Positions 22,881 through 34,329 of a stretch of 64,000 nucleotides of DNA are shown piece after piece (position 1 is the first letter of the stretch; each line of letters starts with the position of its first letter). The position numbers and the translations under genes are program-made. Source of the stretch: Dama dama (taxonomy: Eukaryota; Chordata; Mammalia; Artiodactyla; Cervidae); contig NC_083701.1 in the NCBI RefSeq assembly GCF_033118175.1, positions 6,901,501-6,965,500 of the forward strand. Direction: 5' to 3'. The notes beneath the pieces are model-generated. The model saw only the letters and a list, made by a program, of their open reading frames with translations, was not told the origin of the DNA and did no database searches.

Positions 22881-23557
22881 TAAAAAAGGCAGAGGAATCA
22901 GAGGTCAAATTGCCAACATCTGTTGGATCATCAAAAAAGCCAGAGAGTTCCAGAAAAAATATATATTTCCACTTTATTAACTATGCCAAAGCCTTTGACT
23001 GTGTGGATCACAACAAACTGTGGAAAATTCTTAAAGAGATGGGGATACCAGACCACATGACCTGCCTCTTGAGAAATCTGTATGCAGGTCAGGAAGCAAC
23101 AGTTAGAACAGAACATGGAACAACAGACTGGTTCCAAATAGGGAAAGGAGTACGTCAAGGCTGTATATTGTCACCCTGCTTATTTAACTTGTATGCAGAG
23201 TACATCATGAGAAAGGCTGGGCTGGAAGAAGCACAAGCTGGAATCAACTTTTACGGGAGAAATATCAATAACCTCAGATATGCAGATGACACCACACTTA
23301 TGGAAGAAAGCAAAGGAGAACTAAAGAACCTCTTGATGAAAGTTAAAGAGGAGAATGAAAAATTTGGCTTAAAACTCAACATTCAGAAAACTAAGATCAT
23401 GGCATCTGGTCCCATCACTTCATGGCAAATAGATGGGGAAGCAGTGGAAATAGTGACGGACTTTATTGTTTTGGGCTCCAAAATCACTGCAGATTGTGAC
23501 AGTAGCCATGAAATTAAAAGACACTGCCTCCTTGGAAGAAAAGTTATGACCAACTAG
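22841..23557 (+). pseudogene. BovB reverse transcriptase remnant
   Basis: The 238-residue open frame covers the RTE reverse transcriptase core. Motif A region reads INYAKAFDCVDHNKL (from residue ~46), followed by QGCILSPCLFNLY and the catalytic RYADDTTLM (YADD codons 23279-23290). In motif A the expected catalytic aspartate is asparagine (codon 22979-22981). The upstream frame 22573-22980 holds the preceding IANICWIIKKAREFQ segment in another phase, so a frameshift lies near 22945-22960. The stop at 23555 follows a one-base deletion that the BovB copy at 55 kb does not have. It cannot encode an active enzyme. Confidence 0.9.
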
Positions 23558-24058
23558 ACAGCATATTAAAAAGCAGAGACATTACTTTGCCAACAAAGGT
23601 CCATCTAGTCAAAGTTATGGATTTTCCAGTGATCCTGTATGGATGTGAGAGTTGGACTATAAAGAAAGCTGAGCGTTGAAGAATTGATGCTTTTGAACTG
23701 TGGTGTTGGAGAAGATTCTTGAGAGTCCTTTGGACTGCAAGGAGACCCAACCAGTCCATCCTAAAGGAGATCAGTCCTGGGTGTTCATTGGGAGGACTGA
23801 TGCTGAAGCTGAAACTCCAATACTTTGGCCACCTGATGTGAAGAACTGACTCATTTGAAAAGACCCTGATGCTGGGAGAGATTGCAGGTGGGAGGAGAAG
23901 GGGACAACAGAGGATGAGATGGTTGGATGACATCACTGACTCAATGGACATGAGTTTGAGTAAACTCTGGGAGTTGGTGATGGACCGGGAAGCCTGGCGT
24001 GCTGCGGTCCATGGGGTCGCAAACAGTCATGAGCGACTGAACTGAACTGAACTACTGA

Positions 24059-25769
24059 AAACAAACAAACAGACAAAAAAACAAATAAATCAATAGCAAA
24101 TAACTCACCTTTAATCATCCCCTGCCCTCTTCCCTCAGAAACCTCCCCCCACTTGGTCAGTCACTGTGCAGGAGAGGAGGTGAGGAAAACTCTAAGTGTT
24201 ATGAGTAACAAGGGTGATAACTAACAATATTAATGTTCTAAGATATTCTAAAAGCTGTTGTATATAGCACATTTAGTTCAATTCCATCAGTATGTAATCA
24301 GTGAGGAAACTAGTATTATTACCTCTTTGCATGGCATGGTTGTGTTGGACCTTGAATCCAAACAGTCTAAAAACATTTAAGAAATGTGTGTAAGATGAGC
24401 ATTTATCTTGCTATTGTCTGGCTCTGCTTCTTACAAAAGAGAACTAGAGAGACATGGTTCCGAATAAGGAGGCATGATTTTGGCTTTGCATAATTGACAT
24501 CCTTATCTGTCAGGTGGCTTGACTCAGCCCAGCAGCCATTATAAGATCATTAGGGAAGGCGAGCCCTAGGTCCCAAAGGCCAATCACTGGTGCTCTAATC
24601 TTGGGAGAAGCAGCGTCCCTGACAGGGGCCTCGGGGAGAAATGTACTGAAGCAGAGAGAAGAGTGTAATGAGTGAATCAAGGTAGGAAAAGCACTGTCTG
24701 TGAACCAGTGAATAGGATCATTTCCGTGAAGATGCAGATGAGCTTAGGGGCAGCCTCCGTGCCACCCTTCTCTTCTTATCCCTGGCCCTCAGCAGCAGGT
24801 GTCCGAGATGTCAGAGAGATGTCAGAGAGCTGAGCAAGGACAGAGGCAGAGGAAGGGAAGGCGTCCCTGAAGTCAGCAGGCAGGCCGGGCTCAGCAGATG
24901 CCAACCTAGCCCAGAGTCCCTCCCACCACCGACACGGTGACCTTTAGGGTCAGAGTCTCCTGCGTTTGTTTTTAGAACACAAACTCTGCTTAGAATGGGA
25001 GTGGGGCTTGAGAAAGAGGATGAGAACACAGCCTCCTAATTGCAGCAGAATCTAATTTTAAAATCTCCTTTTCAGTAGGCATCTGGATGTTCTGTTTTAA
25101 TGTGACCAATTACCTGGGGTCTATTTCCTGCCCAGCAGCCTATGGAGAGAAGTACTGGAGGAGAAAATGATGCAATGAGAAGCAGGCCTAGGACAAGCCT
25201 AAGGAAGCAGACTGTCTGCAGCAAGGGGCTCCTGATTACCACACAGCTCAGAAAACCTTGGCACTGCGCTGATCCAAATTAGATGCCAACATCGGGGAAC
25301 ATTTCTTTTCTATGCATTTTTTTTTCTTTCCTCTTCAGAGTGATTAGATGTTGAATTTTAAAAGGAAAATATATTAGTCGTGTTACATTTTGTAAAGAAC
25401 ACCTTGAAATCACCATGGCTGGATAAGCCTGGTTCACCCCTGCTCTGATGTTTCCCAAACCATCTTTTACCAGAATAGCGAACATCTTGCAATGCTTGGT
25501 CTATGAGATAGATCTTTTCAATGATGTTTTGAAGTGTTATCATACTCAGCATGCCAAGGCACACAGAGGTTAGGGAATTCACTACAAAACAGTTTGTAAT
25601 CAAAGTTACCTTTATTAAGGCGCACTGTGCACCACACACGGGGATAGTCACTCTGCAGAGATGGTGCCTCTAAAACCCACCAGCAACCTCTTGAAGGGGG
25701 TAATATTAGCATTTTCATTTTTTTATGGATAAGGAATCATAGACTAAGATGGATTAAATAGCTTACTTA
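24059..25769. other. Mostly unique DNA
   Basis: Begins with an (aaac)-rich tract (24058-24090) after the BovB tail, then repeat-free sequence. Minus frames at 24811-25029 and 25279-25718 have no recognised domain. A motif-dense stretch at 24485-24560 is listed separately. Confidence 0.45.
24485..24560. promoter_or_regulatory. Motif-dense candidate enhancer core
   Basis: Within 25 bases: TTATCT (GATA-type, 24503-24508), CTGTCA (MEIS/TGIF-type, 24507-24512), CAGGTG (E-box, 24511-24516) and TGACTCA (AP-1/MAF-type, 24520-24526), with 'cataattgaca' just left. Motif presence is seen; function is inference and such words occur by chance. Confidence 0.25.
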
Positions 25770-26010
25770 AACTCATACACGGGCTTCCCTGATGGCTTAG
25801 CAGGTAAAGAATCTACCTGCAATGTAGGAGACACAGGAAATTTGTTCAATCCCTGGGTCAGAAAGATCCCTGGGAGAAGGAAACCCACTCCAGTATTCTT
25901 GCCTGGGAAATCCCATGGACAGAGGAGCCTGGCCAGCTACAATCCATGGGGTCACAAAATGATCAGACACAACCGAGTGATTGAGCACTCGAGCCACACA
26001 AATTCATACA
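25770..26010 (+). mobile_element. Bov-tA SINE with degenerate target duplication
   Basis: Forward SINE at about 25781-25999 from 'gggcttccctgatggcttag' to 'agacacaaccgagtgattga'. Flanks 'aactcatacac' (25770-25780) and 'aattcataca' (26001-26010) look like a diverged duplication. Confidence 0.9.
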
Positions 26011-27310
26011 AGTAAAAAGGAACTTAGGGCTGGAGTGTGGGCAGTATAAAACTGTAGGGCTCCTTCTAAAGTCAATGCGGGACTACTGGTTCACAAAGAC
26101 CAGGGTGGAACCTGGGGCCTCTGCATTGGGATATGTTCCCATCAGATGCAATAATTTCCTTAAATCTGTGATCCACACCAAGATCTAAACAGAGCTGGCA
26201 CCACGGCCTTCATTTTACTGGAAGGAACTTGAGATGGAGAATCACTGAGCTGTTAATTACAAGGTCATGTTTATGCAACTTTACAGTCTTCAACGTTTAA
26301 TTCTCAAAGCCCTGAGAAGCAGGAAGTTCATTATTATCCCAACCTTATAGATGTGGAAACAGGACTCTGAGAGGTCAAGTAAAATGTCAAGGTTCAGACA
26401 CACAGGTGTAGAGATGCCACCTGTAGGATGCCAGATGTAGGACTGAAATTCTTCTCTCCTCACTCCATCTTCTGTCTTCTCTCTCTCCCCTTAGGGTATC
26501 ACCTGGAGTATTAGAAGTTCAGTGGGCAGCTGCTAACTAAATGCATAATAAATAACTTATGTTCTCTTGCACTGTTTAGAACAGGGCAAAGACATTTGGC
26601 TTAATGTATCTAAAACACATCGTTACTTATTTATTACAAATCACAGAAGCCTAAGTTTTCCTCTCCTCAATCTATCAACATACATTTTGGCTGATTGTGC
26701 TATAAATCTCTTTTCTATCTGGAAGAACCATGTAACCATTCCACAAAGGTAACAAACCCACTGCTGGTGAGATGTTTGTCCTTCAACCCCACACTGGGTT
26801 TTAATTTGAAGACAGCAGGCTCCAAAATCATCCTGCAGATGGATAGTTGAGCATTTTGTTTCACAAGAGTAGACCTGTAAGGAGGTCCTGAGGGCAACCT
26901 GTGTTACCCTTCTCATTAAATTGCTCAAGCCATTCATGGTGCTTGTGATGACTTCAGACCTCTGCCAAGCTTTGTTTTTCAGTTAAGTTCTATGCAGAAC
27001 AAAAGTTGATTGAGTGCACACATGGTGCACGATATTATGCTAGGCTTGGTTTGGGGTGCAAAAATAAATAAGATACAGACACTGTTGAATCGAGTCTTCC
27101 CATCTGAGTGATCACAGGGAAAGTTCCGAGAGATACTCAGAGCCACACGACAAGACAGGTGAGCAGTGAGAGTCTGCAAGGTGTAAACTCTAGTGGGAGG
27201 CTGGAGGGAAAAGGTCATCTGTGGTGAGGTTAGGTTACATTCTTTGAAATGAATAAGCTGCCCAGAGAAGAGGTAAGGAAGACATCAGAGTGGAATTAGC
27301 AAGGCCATTT
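26011..27310. other. Unique DNA with one MIR
   Basis: Besides the MIR at 26270-26410, nothing is recognised. Minus frames at 26641-26937 (98 residues) and 26979-27218 show no domain. Confidence 0.45.
26270..26410 (-). mobile_element. MIR fragment
   Basis: 'tttaattctcaaagccctga', 'ttattatcccaaccttatag', 'atgtggaaacaggactctga', 'gaggtcaagtaaaatgtcaa': reverse MIR in consensus order. Confidence 0.72.
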
Positions 27311-27892
27311 GTTGTCATTCAGTTGCTCAGTCATGTCTGACTCTTTGCAACCCCACGGACTGCAGCACACCAGGCTTCCCTGTCCTTTGCTGTCTCCAAG
27401 AGTTTATTCAAACTCATATCTATTGAGTTGATGATGCTATCTAACCATCTCATCCTCTGCCGTTCCCTTCTCCTCGTGCCCTCAATTTTACCCAGCATCA
27501 GAGTCTTTTCCAACGAGTCAGCTCTTCACATCAGGTGGCCAAAGTATTGAGCTTCAGCTTAAGCATCAGTCCTTCCAATGAATATTCAGAGTTGATTTCC
27601 TTTAAGACTGAAGGCAGGAGGAGAAGGGGAAGACAGAGGACAAGATAGTTGGATAATATCACTGACTCAATGGACATGAGTTTGAGCAAGCTCTGGGAGA
27701 TAGTGAAGGATAGAGAAGCCTGGCATGCTGCAGTCTGTGGGGTCACAAAGAGTCAGACAGAGCTGAGTGATTGAATAACAACAGGATTGACTGGTTTGAT
27801 CTCCTAGCTATCCAAGGGACTCTCAAGAGTCTTCTCCAGCACTACAGCTAGAAAGTATCAATTCTTCAGCACTCAGCGTTCTTTATGCAATT
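27311..27892 (-). mobile_element. BovB 3' fragment, split by a second BovB tail
   Basis: Left piece 27311-27606 ('gctcagtcatgtctgactct', 'catcctctgccgttcccttc', 'tcaggtggccaaagtattga') and right piece 27785-27892 ('gattgactggtttgatctcc', 'aagggactctcaagagtctt') form one reverse BovB. A forward BovB tail separates them. Confidence 0.85.
27607..27784 (+). mobile_element. BovB 3' tail nested in a reverse BovB
   Basis: Forward terminus: 'gaaggcaggaggagaagggg', 'tgactcaatggacatgagtt', 'gtggggtcacaaagagtcag', ending in an 'aataacaaca' tail. Host BovB is continuous across it, so this is a younger insertion. It is complementary to 27311-27480, giving a large inverted repeat. Confidence 0.85.
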
Positions 27893-28802
27893 CCATGGAG
27901 TCAATGCATGTAGATGTGGTGAAGGACAGGAGTGCTGGTGGCTGTAGCGAGTATGTACAGGTAGCACACTGGGCAAATTGGGAAACCAAGTCGAGGATGT
28001 TACAGAGCCATGAATATCACGCTAAGGAGTGAGTCTTGTATAAACATCTCACAGTCTGACACAGCAACTACTGAACCCTGTGGTCTCTTGTTCCCAACAG
28101 GTAGCCTGTGTCCTACTGCACAAGTATTTTCCGTTCCACCTCACATATCCATTTTCAGTCCTCCTCTGCCCTGTGCTGTGCTCCCTCAAGCTGACCTTTA
28201 GAGACTGAGTCATTCAGACTTTGTTGCAGTCGAGCTTCCCATTGGGTGTGGCCAGTGTAAGTCCTGGACTGAGGATCCAGGACAGAAGAGGGGATATGCT
28301 AGCTCTCACCCCTGCTGGGCTGTGGTCAGCTAAGCTCACTCATCTGTGGCTTACTCAAGACTGAGAGTTTTCTCCAAACTTGCCATAGAAAACTGGGAAA
28401 GTCCCGAGCTAAGCAGGACAAGTCAGTTTCCCCGGCCAACTCCTGTCTGGTGGCCTCTCTCCTGTAGATGCATCTATTACATCATACTAAAGAGCCTCCC
28501 TGGGCTCTGACCTTTTCAGAGGCTTCCCTCAGTGCCAGTATCCAGACACTTCCCTGTCCCTCATCAGTTCCTGTCACTCTGCCCACATCAGGAACAGTCC
28601 TCCATCTCCCTCTTTTCAATGAACTCAATTCTTCCTTTAAATGTGATGTCTACTCCCTGCTAGACTTTGACTGATATGCTTAGAATTTTCCACAGTCCAT
28701 ATTATACTTAAGTGAATTCACCTTCTTTAAAAATCTCTATCATCAACAGAAGAGTGGTTCTTCCATCTGACTCCTGGAAAGTCAGTGTTGTTTTTATTTG
28801 GT
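27893..28802. other. Unique DNA, nothing recognised
   Basis: Short forward frames at 28010-28201 and 28468-28674 have no domain features. Confidence 0.45.
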
Positions 28803-28957
28803 TGTAAGTTGTGTCCTAGTTTGCGACCCCATGGACTGCAGCACACCAGGCCTCCCAGTCCTTCACTCTCTCCCAGAGTTTGCCCAAGTTCATGTCCATT
28901 GAATCAGTGATGCTATCTAACCATCTCATCCTCTGCCACCCTCTTGCCCTTTTGCCT
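28803..28957 (-). mobile_element. BovB 3' fragment
   Basis: 'ttgcgaccccatggactgca', 'gcacaccaggcctcccagtc', 'tgctatctaaccatctcatc': reverse BovB terminus, breaking off near 28950. Confidence 0.85.
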
Positions 28958-31900
28958 TGTAGTAGGTGGTGAAGTAGGGGTTTATGAGCAAAATCTGAGC
29001 TCCCAGTTTTTATGGTGGTATTCTATCACTACAGGTTCTTTGTCTATAAAGTTAGAATCATTACACTCATCTGATGTACTTAGCATGGGATTTAAACAAC
29101 GGAATGAACATAAAATATGTAGGTCCATGATTTAGCTCCTGTTATAAAGCACATTTAATGAGATCCCTGGATTGGGAAGACAGCTAACACTTACAGATAT
29201 GTAGGCATATTTAGATTGGGGGCGTGGGTACAAATGTATGCATGCAACAAACATTCACTCCAGGTTTACTACGCCCAGGTGTTGTTTCAGGTGCTAGTTT
29301 TTTTCACGTCTGTTGAGAACCCACCATGTGTCACACACCAGCCACCCTGTCCTCTCACTTTTCATCAAGCCTGCCCAGCACGTGCCTGTCTTTAGCACAT
29401 GTACTTGCTGCTTCCTGTTTTGAATATTCTCCCTCCAGATGTTCAAGGGCTATGTCTTTCTCTTCACTCAGGTCTTCACTCCAATGAGAACACTGAGGAG
29501 AGAGTCCCATAAGTCCCGTAGAAAATAAATCCCCATTCTCCATCTCAGTGCTATCGCCTGACCTCAGAGCACTTACCACTGTCCATTAAATTATCTGTTT
29601 ATTTACTCGTTTATCACCTATCTCTTTCCCTAGAACTCAGGGGTACAGAGATGAATAAGATATGCCCAGGGTCATTATGATTCTGGAGACCTGGAACAGA
29701 ATATGAGTTAGAGGAAGATACATGACCCAGGAGAGGGACTAACTAACTGTCTGAACAATTTTGCAAGCCCTGCTAAGAGCTTTTGACATTCAGGAGACAT
29801 GAGCTTCTTTAAATATCTCTTTTCTTATCAAATGGAGAAGGCAGACTTGAATATGGAAGATTCAATTAAGTCCGGCAAATTTATCTTTCATTGATTGTCT
29901 CCTGACTGAGGGAGACCTAGCTGTAGCCAAAGGAACAACAGTGTCCTGGGATTGTGAAACTGACTTATGGTTAATTGATGCTTCTGCACAGGGAAGCAAA
30001 TGAATATTTGAAGAACACCAGGATGTGAGCTTGCACAGGCTGCAGTGCTCTTGTTGGCTCTCTGCGTGTACCCAATTTACACTCTCAAAAGCTCATCCTG
30101 CCAGTTTTAGAAAAGGCAGTTCAGAGAGTCCCTTTCATCTCTTTGACCCTAGCTTAATTTACAATAAGACATAAAATGTGTTCTGCACTGCATCCCCCTT
30201 ATTCTTATATGCCATAGTCCATCAACATTTTTGCATGGATGATGGCAATAATAGCATCATGTCATGGAACCTGACCAAAAGTCCTGGAGCCATGTTTGGC
30301 TGCAGCAAGTACCAGCTGTGTGAATGAGGAAAAGACGCTTCATACCTCTGTTTTCTCATTGCTACACAGAGATGTAAATTTCACATGAATTTTTTGAGCT
30401 CATTTTGTAACGTGTAAAATAGGAGTTTTTAACCAAAGTTTATAAATTCCAAATATTCCATATGGAATGTTTATGCTTAGTGGGTATACAAAAATGTGCA
30501 CTCAAATGAAGTATATTGCTTGTAATCAATTAAGTGCATTTTTTCTGGATTCTCTCTCCACGCAGGCTCTAAAGCTTTTGCTAGATTCTCAAAGCTATCC
30601 TAATGCAAAAAAATGAAGCCTTCCGTCTGTAAAATGGTGTAAGATATGGGGACTATGGGACAACTGTAGCAGGGTCATTTATTAATACCTTGGTTGCTCA
30701 AAAAGGAAAAGCCAGTTCGTACAAATTATTCTTTAGAATTCTTTGGATTTGTTGATAAATATTCTGTACTTGCTTTGTACTCAAAATTCATGCACATAAA
30801 ATTGATTGGGGGAATGGTTAATTAGAAAGGTAGGGTCTAATTTTGACAACTCAACGTACTATATGAGCCGTGTTACCAACTAAGGCAGCCACAGAAACAC
30901 CTAAATTTCACCTTTTTCTTTCATTTGTTTCTGCCCATATTTTTTTTGTATTCATTGGCACTCATAATTTCTTATATTAGTTATAATCTTTTCAATGTGT
31001 CATCTTAACTGTTACACTAAGAGTGTTTTAGGTCAATCATATTGCAAGGATGAACTAGTCAATTCAGCAAAAACAAGTTGGACTATTTACTTGTGTCCCT
31101 AAAATAAATGAGCCAGTCTTGAGTTCCTTGGATGAGTTGCTAAACTCCAGCGACTCTCAAGCATACTCATCTATGAAATGGGATGTTTGGATGAGATTCC
31201 TGTTTTTATCCATTCTCGAGCAATAGATCGTCTTCTACCCCTTTCCACACCTTCTGCCATCTGAGCTTAGTCTGTGTTCTCGAGTTTGTCCATTGTGTTT
31301 TCTCTTGCTGAATCACTAAATCCTAAAATCTTAAGTCAAATGTTTCCCAGGTTTTTCTATTCACACTTTATTATTTTGCCAATCCTCTTCACATGTAAAT
31401 TTCACCTCTATATAGGACAGTCCATTACACAGGAAATGCTCAGTATATACTGATGGACGGATATACCTTAATATACAAAAGGAATTCAACCGAGATACCC
31501 CTCTGTCCCAAGATGCAGAGACCTACAGCACCCAATGATTCATATTCATTAGACCCACGTCTGCTGGTTATAGTGTGCCCATCAGTAGAGAGAAATATAC
31601 TGTGACCCAGTAACTAAGCAGAGAGAAGAAAATGCAGAACTGCACGAAGAGGAGTTTGGGAAATTAACCTGTGTTAATAGAAACCTATGTACCTATGTCT
31701 CTTCTAAGTGGGCCCCCTCGGGATAAGGTCTCAGTACACATGGGGAAGTGAGATGTACAGAAGAGAAAAAATAGCAAGATAATGGAGGTATCATTCAGGG
31801 GAGAGGAAACTGACCTCTATGAACTGGGTTGGCGGGGTGAGAAGGAAGAGAATGCAGAGATGGCATTCTGAGAGGAAACCAGAGGCCATGGTTTGGGTCC

Positions 31901-32479
31901 AGGCTGTTTCCTTTCTGGGTCATGTGATCGTGAGCACAGCGCTTCATGTTATGGAGCCTCAGTTGCCTCGTCTATAAAGCAGAGATGGACTTACACTAAG
32001 CATTTTTTGTGTGTGTGAATTAATATAATAAATGTAGCTGGATAGCCCAATGTCTTACACTATTCATTTTTTAATTTTAGTCATCCTTTGAGTAATGCAT
32101 TCAAGAAATATGGCCAATAGCATTTACTTTTGATTGGTACCAGATGGTGAGGTTGAGTGGCTGGCAATTTCCCATCCGGGTTAAACTTTACCCGTGGGCT
32201 GGAATGAACCTGGAGGGCACAAGGGTGCATGGATTGGCCCGTGATTAGATACAGCTGACAGGCTTTGGTCACTGTGATGGTCAGAGAGAGAGATGTTGGG
32301 GCCTGTCCAGCCTCGGGCTTGTTCCACTCTATCATGCCAACCGTGCTGCCAGCCCTTGATCTCCATAGTAACCTCCCCTCTACATACACAAACACCAAAC
32401 ATCTAGGATTCTTATTTTAAGGAATAGCTATTTTTCTCCCCTTTTTTTCAGTCACTTCCTCAGAGTTATAAACTTCTGT
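28958..32479. other. Long mostly repeat-free stretch
   Basis: The longest interval here without a recognised young repeat. MIR-like sequence appears near 30280-30400 ('cagctgtgtgaatgagg', 'acctctgttttctcattgct') and at 31905-32065. No frame above about 105 residues and none with a recognised domain. Gene-free as far as I can see. Confidence 0.45.
31905..32065 (+). mobile_element. MIR fragment
   Basis: 'ctgtttcctttctgggtcat', 'gagcctcagttgcctcgtct', 'ataaagcagagatgg': forward MIR in order, diverged at the 3' side. Confidence 0.6.
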
Positions 32480-32730
32480 AATGCATGTTGGGGCTTCCCA
32501 GGGGGCTCAGCAGTAAAGAATCCTTCTGCAAATACAGGAGACGCAGGAGATGTGGGTTGTATTCCTGGGTTGATACAATCCCCTGGAGGAGGGCATGGCA
32601 ACCCACTCCAGTATTCTTGCCTGGGAAATCCCATGGACAGAGGGGCCTGGTGGGCTACAGCCCATGGGGTCGCAGAGAGTCAGACACAACTAAGTGACTA
32701 AGCACAGCGCAGCATCGCACAATGGATGTT
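32480..32730 (+). mobile_element. Bov-tA SINE with near-perfect target duplication
   Basis: SINE at 32491-32720 with intact body ('ggcaacccactccagtattc') and 3' end 'agacacaactaagtgactaa'. Flanked by 'aatgcatgtt' (32480-32489) and 'aatggatgtt' (32721-32730), one mismatch. The head has a small duplication near 32545. Confidence 0.93.
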
Positions 32731-33009
32731 AAGCTGCATCTGCTTAATACCATCGACAGACTAATCTGCCAGGAAAAGAGATGCCCAGTGAAAGCAAATC
32801 AATGGGCCATGGAAACAACACTTCCCAGAAGTGACCTAACCTGCCTGCTTCAAAAGAAGGTGAGGAAACAATAATTCAGTTGCAGGATGGGATTACTGGA
32901 AGCAGTCATTTTATATGCAGCAGCATCCTCATGTTCTTGTTATAGAGGCTACGATGACAAGAGAGGTGGAAGAGATATTGCAGTGAGCTTGAGTGCTGGC
33001 CCTGAGGAT

Positions 33010-33090
33010 TACCTGTAGAATTAATCTGCTAAATCATGTCCCTAAGCCTCAATTTCCTCATCTGTGGAACGGAAAGGGTGAAATAGCTAC
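33010..33090 (+). mobile_element. MIR fragment
   Basis: 'ctaagcctcaatttcctcat' then 'ctgtggaacggaaagg': forward MIR core. Confidence 0.6.
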
Positions 33091-33135
33091 CCAACTGACC
33101 TCTTTAGGCTTTCTGATTGCTGTTAAGTTATGATA

Positions 33136-33373
33136 GCTAAAAATTTTAGGGCTTCCCAGGTGGCTTAGTGGTAAAGAATCTGCCTGTAATTCAGGAGCCA
33201 CAGGAGATGCAGGTTTGATCCCTGGGTTAGGAAGATTCCCTGGAGGAGGAAATGGCAACCCACTCCAGTGTTCTGCCAGGATAACCTCATGGACAGAAGA
33301 GTCTGGTGAGTTATAGTTCATGGGGTCGCCAAGAGCCGGACATGACTGAATACATTCACAGCCAAAAATTTTG
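33136..33373 (+). mobile_element. Bov-tA SINE with 13-bp target duplication
   Basis: SINE at 33149-33360. Flanked by 'gctaaaaatttta' (33136-33148) and 'gccaaaaattttg' (33361-33373), two mismatches. The body and 3' end 'cggacatgactgaatacatt' are clear. Confidence 0.93.
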
Positions 33374-33451
33374 TACATGTCTCTTACTATACAAACATTA
33401 AGTTTTTGTTGTGTATCACTCTTTGATCATACTTTAATTTTTAGTAGGAGT

Positions 33452-33917
33452 CTAAAGCTAAGTCTTTTATACAGAGTGAAGTAAGCCAGAAAGATAAAGA
33501 CCAATACAGTATACTAATGCATATATATGGAATTTTAAAAGATGGTAATGATAACCCTATATGCAAAACAGAAAAAGAGATACAGATGTACAGAACAGAC
33601 TTTTGGACTCTGTGGGAGAAGGCGAGGGTGGGATGTTCAGAGAGAACAGCACTGAAACAAGTATACTATCAAGGGTGAAACAGATCACCAGCCCAGGTTG
33701 GATGCATGAGACAAGTGCTCAGGGCTGGTGCACTGGGAAGACCCAGAGGGATGGGGTGGGGAGGGAGGCAGGAGAGGGGATCAGGATGGGGAACACATGT
33801 AAATCCATGGCTGATTCATGTCAATGTATGGCAAAAACCATTACAATATTGTAAAGTAATTAGCCTCCAACTAATAAAAAAAAAAAAAAGAAAGAAAGAA
33901 AAATAAAGCTAAGCCTT
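33452..33917 (+). mobile_element. L1-BT-type 3' end with target duplication
   Basis: Ruminant L1 3' untranslated region (33466-33903): 'acagagtgaagtaagccaga', 'ctttt(g)gactctgtggga', 'gatggggaacacatgtaaat', 'catgtcaatgtatggcaaaa', then poly(A) passing into (aaag)n. Flanks 'taaagctaag(t/c)ctt' at 33452-33465 and 33904-33917, one mismatch. Frames at 33561-33906 belong to it. Confidence 0.92.
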
Positions 33918-34073
33918 CTCTGGCTTCCTCTCTTAAGTTGAGAAAACTACTAAGTAGGGGAAAGCATAAGTACTCACGTAACCACACTAAAGGCAGGGAT
34001 TCTATTTGGTTTTGTTTTCTCCCACATGACAAGTCTCGGAACAGGAGTTAACTTGTCTGTGTGTGTCTGTGTG

Positions 34074-34280
34074 TGTGTTAGTCACTCAGTCATGTCCGGC
34101 TCTTTGCAACCCCATGGACTGTAGCCCACCAGGATCCTCTGTCCATGGGATTCCCCAGGCAAGAATACTGGAGTGGGTTGCCATTTCCTCCTCCAGGGGA
34201 TCTTCCCAACTCGGGGATCGAACCCAGATCTCTTGCATTGGCAGGTAAATTCTTTATCATCTGAGTCACCAGGGAAGCCT
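34074..34280 (-). mobile_element. Bov-tA SINE with (TG)n tail
   Basis: Reverse copy with an intact B-box complement 'gggatcgaaccc'. Its tail side merges with a TGTGTCTGTG tract at 34055-34078. Confidence 0.93.
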
Positions 34281-34329
34281 GACTTATGTATACATGTGGT
34301 AAATTTGCAGTGTGGATGTATTTCTGTCC

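Larger units (their letters stand above)
22040..24058 (+). mobile_element. BovB (RTE-type LINE), internally deleted copy
   Basis: The longest BovB here. The 5' part (about 22040-22880) holds known BovB upstream sequence ('tcatggggttctcaaggcaa', 'tgacccgtctatcttgggtg', 'gatcagattggttagttttc'). At about 22884 it jumps into reverse transcriptase coding sequence, so most or all of the endonuclease region is absent. The 3' end carries the expected short tandem tail of ACTGA units at 24036-24058. The 5' limit is approximate. Confidence 0.85.

Noticed and set aside
22841..23557. Functional reverse transcriptase gene
   Set aside because: Frameshift near the start, catalytic aspartate changed to asparagine, premature stop and missing endonuclease region. 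It is a BovB relic.
33561..33906. Forward frames of 66 and 97 residues
   Set aside because: They lie wholly in the L1-BT 3' untranslated region and recur in the copy at 56.3-56.5 kb.
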